Assembly: GCA_020638975.1 (NCBI GenBank)
Contig: JACKHN010000010.1
Coordinates: 62,001-126,000 of the forward strand
Source of the DNA: Planctomycetaceae bacterium
GTDB taxonomy: Bacteria; Planctomycetota; Planctomycetia; Pirellulales; Pirellulaceae
DNA: 64,000 nt
Direction of reading: 5' to 3'
This document shows positions 62,801-64,000 of the stretch, one piece after another. The position numbers and the translations under genes are program-made. The notes beneath the pieces were generated by a model. It was not told the origin of the DNA. It did no database searches and worked only from the letters and a program-made list of their open reading frames with translations. Every line of letters begins with the position of its first letter. Positions within the stretch are counted from its first letter, which is position 1.

Positions 62801-64000
62801 ATAGTAGGTGCCCGCGACCAGGTCCTTAGTCGCGGCAACCGTCTGCAAACCATGAATGCCGCCGTTCTTGATCAAGGCGTTGCTGGTTGTGAAACGATCA
62901 TCCACAGCATCGTCTCCGATCCAGACGAAGCTGCCATCGTCCGATACCGAAGAGAAGGTCCAAGTGCCGTCCGCGTCGGCCAGGAAGTACCCGAACCACT
63001 CGACCGTGTACTGATCCCGACTCCCATTACCGGGAACGTACCCGGTCGTGGAAATGTTTCCGTCTTCTTGAACATAACCGACCGTTCCCGCCGCAATGCC
63101 GGAAATACTGGTGGTGCTGCCTGTCTGCTCGATATCGCGAAACCGGAAGTAGTCCGAGTCGTCCTCGAAATAACCATCCGCCAACCGCCACGCTAATCCA
63201 TCGCTGCGAAGAAGGTTGCCCTGAGCAGCTAACGTGATCGGGTCAGTGATATTGGGCTTGTCCGTAACAGCGCTGACGCTGATTTTCTGACCAACATCAC
63301 TGGTGGCTGTACAAACTTCGGCGGCGCAGAATTGAGGAACAACCTCGAGAGAGATTTTCGTCGTCGGAGCAATATTGTCGACTTGGATCGTCGTTGAACT
63401 TGTCGTTGAGGTGACATCGTCCGCTGCAGTGACTTCCAGCGTATACACTCCGTCATTAACGAAGCGATACAGCACGTCATCGTTGGCGACGCTCGGCACA
63501 CGCTCGACCGTGCTGAGCGTCTCAATCGTACCGTGATGCCGATCAAGAGCGTCAGCAACCTGCTTGCCGGCGGCTTCGTCAAAGTGATAACTGGCGACCA
63601 AATTTGCCGTTCGAGGCGAAATGCGTCCTTTCCGGTCTTCATTGATCTCCTGTCGTGAGCGTGCGCGATTGAAGATACGAAGCTCGTCGATGGTGATCCC
63701 CGGACCACCCACCCGCAGCCTATCGGTCTCGTTGGGCTTGAAGTCGAATCCACTGCCGACGGTTGTTTCGCCTAGCAAGCTGCCGTTTTGATATAGGCGG
63801 AGCTTTGTGCCATCGAAACTGATCGCAAGATGCGACCACACACCCACCGAGAAAGGCAACATCTCGGAGACCCGTTGAGAACTAACAATGGGTCTGGGAG
63901 GCTGATTTCCAAACGCAACAAGTTCCGTCCCTTGCAGAATGCCGCTGAGTCGCCGTTGAGTTGCCGATCCCTCGATCATCCATTGCAGGCTCTGGCCATC
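47849..64000 (-). CDS. giant multidomain secreted protein, N-terminus outside the window
   Basis: More than 5,380 codons, open to the window edge, so signal peptide and start are not seen. From the N-side, by nucleotide position: LamG-like (63570-64000), PA14-like (62680-63190), PKD-like (61820-62110), five GEVED domains (60790-61240, 58645-59090, 57745-58645, 54490-54990, 52315-52765), beta-helical regions with autotransporter-associated strand repeats near 59550, 55400 and 53200, four Ig/cadherin-like repeats (50970-52320), nine cadherin-like repeats of about 96 residues (48370-50970), then a dockerin-like pair of calcium loops (48135-48360; DTTRDGKVTPLDALVGINL and DVNGDGALSPLDVLIVINY) and a 90-residue polar tail. 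It is probably cell-surface or secreted, for adhesion or for binding another protein by the dockerin. Confidence 0.93.
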   Translation of the reverse strand, partial: DGQSLQWMIEGSATQRRLSGILQGTELVAFGNQPPRPIVSSQRVSEMLPFSVGVWSHLAISFDGTKLRLYQNGSLLGETTVGSGFDFKPNETDRLRVGGPGITIDELRIFNRARSRQEINEDRKGRISPRTANLVASYHFDEAAGKQVADALDRHHGTIETLSTVERVPSVANDDVLYRFVNDGVYTLEVTAADDVTSTTSSTTIQVDNIAPTTKISLEVVPQFCAAEVCTATSDVGQKISVSAVTDKPNITDPITLAAQGNLLRSDGLAWRLADGYFEDDSDYFRFRDIEQTGSTTSISGIAAGTVGYVQEDGNISTTGYVPGNGSRDQYTVEWFGYFLADADGTWTFSSVSDDGSFVWIGDDAVDDRFTTSNALIKNGGIHGLQTVAATKDLVAGTYYPLRIQFSDSYGNDNMVFSFKSPAPGSQPTSDGQGYFYQVEFADDAPFDTGQLTYEWKVTTITGQAIANGADKSFEFTPEFAGSYLVTKKTIDPQGAVDEDSFSLEVKPRFQLTTGHVNGVSFDSPLGADKDGTLVPLGTIDQLDEGDVLTFDLESLAGAPSVNAKRTYEWGIETYDDEGFNNVLARGTDAIVRVVPPDNDSYTLFTLVYDTFGEGAQAQQFYSRRDIALDVVNAPPTVALSTLTASTTVGLYTLGGITISDPGASDVHTLTVSWGDGKTDKGLDPLAPIFHTYTTPGIHNVVVTATDDDGGASEPATLQLTVTAVAPTVTIADIVPINDGQSVTFAANVHYVGAKAQNETITWEVIAPDGNSQSRGTNTTFVPNLSGTWLAIVTVDDGRGNVVKAKRSFVVNNLAPTGLTLTEATSTLNDPVRTYSGQVTDFSGDRPQGSLIVENAIAGTSRKIPLMLMQDGQADANGLQTWKYSTTYVSDNPNGDMVMVRVVDQDGAQVSQGVTSKVIHNDFSNAVAYAEAKHIARGPRFGSLRLEDRESPAGTGVVATGDEDGVVSSKLRRGNTGEVTLDVQNLIGGQAAQIDVWIDFNRNGTFDANEQVVNSSPVTKNGARVFNVPVPTDASIGDTVMRMRISLASDGDLTAISDSASGEVEDHTIAIGGVEFSTDAGNLLVTSHGSRNDQLSITATATDVQFTFADAVDLSFALVPGATLNGQTVTVPKTAFTGEVRLSTAAGTDTINIHASSNLPAISVDGGDSADSSVSRDILTVTSTGTVTTTQISYESDQTGSAAITVDAAPKTISWSGPVNVNLSLTATTLTVDASNHAGTAKLYPTDVANTLAVYVDSFATMFARPTGSLTVKGSTLDLPEGIAAPISIALDAATIGLGGNVDTTAATFNGDIELDADLTIDSQGTPDGDLVVNGRIDGAFALTLNSGTGTTQLKGDIGSDTTLASLTTDAGGTTQFDANVSVVSDVQRYNDPVSLHGNAEFTGTNVVFAQTIALSSTTAATLTLGANDSGEVGGVISQPGGGVLSLVHSGSGTTKLAGVHTYTGLTTIRAGALKILENGSIVSNVVVKNDANLGGKGNPLGNVKVEEGGSWTPGLSPGIQTIPNDVSLTGSVLEVELNGNVVGVQYDQIQIQGAGHTVTLGGAQLNVLLGFTPAVNDAFTIILADAGSSVAGTFSDSDGNVLAEDAKFEAGGWWFRINYAAGDGNDVVLTVLSRASDFSDAPASYGAANHLLGTLRLGEVVDAELDSATVDGDADTDDGVEFGSLMIGQSDASMSVLVTNTAGRASYINAWIDFNQDGDFDPNEQIASGVLVSGTDNVFHLFNIPADATIGETVARVRVSSVEDLSATGSATNGEVEDYTVTIQSNLDFGDAPGSQTSLIADGPRHIIGGPVLGSSVDTETQDTNLEGFETGDFSALPWQTGGAAPWTITSADKSGGVYSARAGAIADQQHSSLEVTLDIVMDGTVQFDRKTSSQASDFLVFWIDDVYMNKWSGVDSSFTRESFPITAGRHKFTWAFITDPPDEGATGSDTAFLDGIVFPPHAQAVFPLDDTNQAADDEDGILFGEIQATAGGQAFVRVDVSNASAETKLDAWIDFDGNGRFSDAGEQIFANQAVVNGRNRLEFTLPTGVTAIDTYARFRVSTAGNLAPIGLAADGEVEDHPVTLVPARAPVAGTTTISLVGGDLVITGSAADDLLTVSTDLDYITIHDPTHVLNTAITFAYGNGTNTIRVPLVEFDGKVIINTAGGADRLTLDYGSGNFDRPIQFDGGGGESDQLLLQNATFNSKTISYIDATTGAIELTNNASLSYSNTELLSSSVDVETMTFDLGDAASDAVLRKHVGGGLLRLESNDATLSIFKPPTRLTINANGGDDQIRLDSDGAGIAGGTVNFIENMQLFVDGGTGTNTLTIIDSTDTTPGAFTVTQDSISGSNLIGSGSTLRYNDIDQISIDAASANTHVIVNFDDLQPDVAVNFSTAATNSLTLRGSSPISDLDIEFSSLDAGRFLADGRQLSFSGVKGIFAELTASNTVLTFGDEAESVVALAASEDGTTFANSAGSAIMIRNPLDSLSVFGGQNSVDTILFSGLGANFAAALQVGNAADQDNVIWRVPVRSNLPSLRIQGATIRLDSDALTTSGDQEYLGSVTLAPGATLNAAKVTFSDRVDAISPDAASAVSPSSVPIGEVFYVDVIGTTSGNVWGSDVYTNDSALGAAAVHAGILQVGERALVEVTILAGQSSYTGTSRNGVTTSGFGNWVRSYRLKLAEVQINAEVVELAGDVGSQTPFSQLEINASTRLGGDVTTTRTQTYNGSLALGADVNLAGSLITVDKVDAAEDMTSGTPRPVNLVISGAAVVNGAIGASLPLESLSANGSITMNGGLIVAHHQTYAAAVALPAALTVSGDGEANFQGIISGTGGLTTSLPTTLNGANTYTGTTNVVGGSLRLNGSVTSNMTVSDATLFGNGTITGNLNVKSNGLVAPTPSSSRDLTVSGNVTFDKNAGFVLSSTAADALGSLRADKVTLGNAMVYSMLEYAPQVAERLVFIHTPTLEGAFSNALNGVISVAGTTDVRYEYRTPTTQDAFGILGYGVGDYGDALFGTLKSDGGAVHRAVGPLLGATRDSEANGRPDGNAGGDGTDEDGITFIASLFTGSVATQAGVIVTASVAAKLDAWIDFNQDGDWMDAGEHIFTNVAVPGGRTPLGFTIPAKADFGTTNGTVSGKTYARFRLSSLGGLTPTGTAVDGEVEDYVINIIDGERFEENKPNSLRMSVAAEPLDIKLEAGSIVTRIGEEIVSRVPMSYVATTIVDGDAGNNTITVDSAAIPQAGMIYNGNGDGDFDVLNVLQNGATAKTLAQNFVNPHDGSVEVDGKTITYTGLEPIDDTTVVADRTFRFANADDVITVADTGTTNDGKSQISSVSSSESVNFIHPTNSTTIDVAGGNNVLNFGPQDTTFTKPLIIAAGNGNDIVQSSVGDLQLANATLTKSGGSLTIPSRLVGTTLAAGGAFSLVLSAGAQFSDAVTLGNIGGVTLGDSVTDVFDFDGGLVSSAGVTTLQGIIRTSGDPLSFGEVVLAGNTQLTGSVITLGAVDGEGNLTLSGNVNLTGGLLRTTGNLIVSDQITLLADTIISHAGTTTLSQPIAGAFNLTKAGTGTLRLNDRTAAGTVTAQEGTLELPNGLTGTLLMDGGTVRVGGTLDAGLRGEGDGGELLIGTGPATLNVAGDVLFAGNTTLHMELDGATAGTGYDQLNVIGAARKVDLANATLDLTLGFTPIVGSTMTLVNLVATDSERIGEFTGLPEDSIIRLGATGVFRINYSGGDGNDVVLTTLATSELDFGAAPDSYGTLLADNGARHLATGPTLGATRDAEPDAGPDAGNEDGVTFTTLTAGMIAVATVDIRNAPGGAKLDAWIDFDGNGVFDASEVIADGLSVTTGNRTVTFDVPANAKLGVAQARFRVSTVGVAGPAGLAADGEVEDYVVAIVDMNDAPTIDAIANLVTTEDLDANSDGVTDTLVIELTGISAGVGENQLIRMTATTDDAELISNLTLNYVTGAEAGTLEFTLGANAFGQATITLTLEDAGLDGQFDTADDGVTTTTVTVNVASVNDSPSGAVQTNSLSIFENAGQQTIAITGITAGADEPDAVTITATTDTPTMFSELAVDYVAGQDAAELRLATNVNQRGVALVYLAISDGQTTVTETITITVAERNDAPTLDEVAAVALHANPGAQSIALTGISPGIGEPTQQLLITATSTTTNFFETLDVSYIPGASTGSLSFTPFESAFGFGEILLRLQDAGADGTFGTEDDAIREQFVHVTLNTPPTLDVISDRRILPASGEQSILISGITSGDDDRKSLRVTATSSNTTVVADPTSIYNERTLPTTGELRLTPLAVGTSDITVTVQDAGWDNQFGTDDDRSFARTFTVYVSAANAAPTAITLDNDSLAENLSGAIVGELTVADADSGDTHTFSVSDNRFEIVNGSLKLKDDVNLDYEEDSIVFVDVTATDSGSPGLAVTESFVLNVADINEPITGISLSNDRVNENEFGAALGALTVNDPDLGDQHAFTVSDPRFEIVGGNLKLKAGVGLNFEAASEVAVNVTATDSGTPPTTFTQSFTVRVNDVNEPPLTIVFVNENSSGEVLAQLLADDPDANSVTTFSVSDDRFEVANNRLKLKDGMSLDFESEASITLTLTAFDASAPTHTLSQLVSVNVNDINDAPTNVVLSAATLREHQAGVAVGTVMVNDPDASDSHVTTVSDPRFEIVGGTLRLKAGQAVDHGTEPTITLNLTATDNGSPQRSLTKSVTLTVLEELVTNAAPTGIQLSNANIAENVSGASIGSVTVTDPDAGDVHAISVSDNRFEIVNGLLKLKAGQSLNFESTPTISLMITATDSGTPALSVTKPFTITVANVNETPTSLTLSKSSLEENVAGGLVGSLLVVDPDVGDSHSFVVSDSRFEVKDGQLKLKAGVVLDHEAAETISLSVTATDSGSPALSRTQSFVVTVLDVNEAPTSVIVTTEPIAENELGAVIGDVAVVDPDVNDTHTIVVSDPRFEVVGGRLKLKSGQSLNFEAGATLLLDITATDSGTPGLSVSKAVTVSVNDVNEFDPVIQAASFSIDENSSSGSVVGSVAVSDQDTSQSHSFAITSGNAGNAFAIDKEGRITVASNATLNFEQIASYTLTVAATDSGTPARSSSKSFEVKVNDVNDAPSQITIDTVEVSEKLAGAVVGTITVIDEDASDTHQLSIGDDRFEIVGTTVKLKDGVFLSYASETTISIEVTAVDSGDPAGSLVTSIPLSILENEFPWHNAANPVDTTRDGKVTPLDALVGINLLNEIGNPLLIGGRKLPTSRPASSALAYYDVNGDGALSPLDVLIVINYLNSQFGSEGESPTKLPLGAVHSLEPTNEIPGERRVIETSLGESTAPCTNDDYFRIVGEREQMVRSRIRGSSAEEVNLSDVLDTLARDLALRWWSDS

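Noticed and set aside
47849..64000. Tandem repeats in the giant gene as a possible CRISPR array
   Set aside because: The repeats are about 290 bases long, are coding and vary in sequence. They are protein repeats, and no cas gene is present.

Overview
The window looks like chromosomal DNA of a planctomycete, most likely a Pirellulaceae-type bacterium. The inference rests on gene content: a PVC-type haem-binding dehydrogenase, DUF1592 and DUF1552 proteins, a DUF1593 protein, a pectate lyase with a calcium-repeat tail, sulfatases, ECF sigma factors beside a Ser/Thr kinase or a FecR anti-sigma factor, and a giant exoprotein with GEVED, cadherin and dockerin modules. No taxonomic marker beyond one tRNA-Glu is present, so the genus stays open.

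Layout. Positions 1-3802 are housekeeping: class II fructose-bisphosphate aldolase, a tiny membrane protein after it, a lipoprotein, tRNA-Glu(UUC) and csrA, all on the minus strand. Positions 4539-17613 hold a complex I operon in the order nuoI, DUF2203, nuoA, C, D, H, J, K, L, M, N. There is no nuoB, nuoE, nuoF or nuoG. NuoA, L, M and N carry unusual insertions, and those in NuoL and NuoN are rich in histidine. Positions 17626-19612 carry a helical protein, a TatD nuclease and a thioredoxin-like protein, with palindromic repeats between them.

Positions 19905-31426 are accessory: a large haem-binding dehydrogenase, a DUF1593/pectate-lyase pair divergent from an AraC regulator, a degenerate transposase beside a decapitated sulfatase, a PLP decarboxylase, and a MarR/SdsA-type hydrolase pair with a perfect palindromic operator.

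Positions 32160-43262 look like one minus-strand transcription unit. It runs from an ECF sigma factor and a FecR anti-sigma factor with an extra C-terminal beta domain, through DUF1592, DUF1552, a sulfatase and a GH86-type agarase/porphyranase, to an atypical SDR. It reads as a self-contained, sigma-controlled module for a sulfated algal polysaccharide, and is the best candidate here for an undescribed regulatory system. Next come a Ser/Thr kinase with an anti-sigma-like zinc finger and its partner ECF sigma factor (43516-46689). From 47849 to the window edge runs a single open frame of more than 5,380 codons for a secreted multidomain protein, incomplete at its N-terminus.

A family of imperfect palindromes with GTGAGCCG arms occurs at 19689-19769, 35351-35433 and, in frame, inside the sulfatase gene at 36492-36568.
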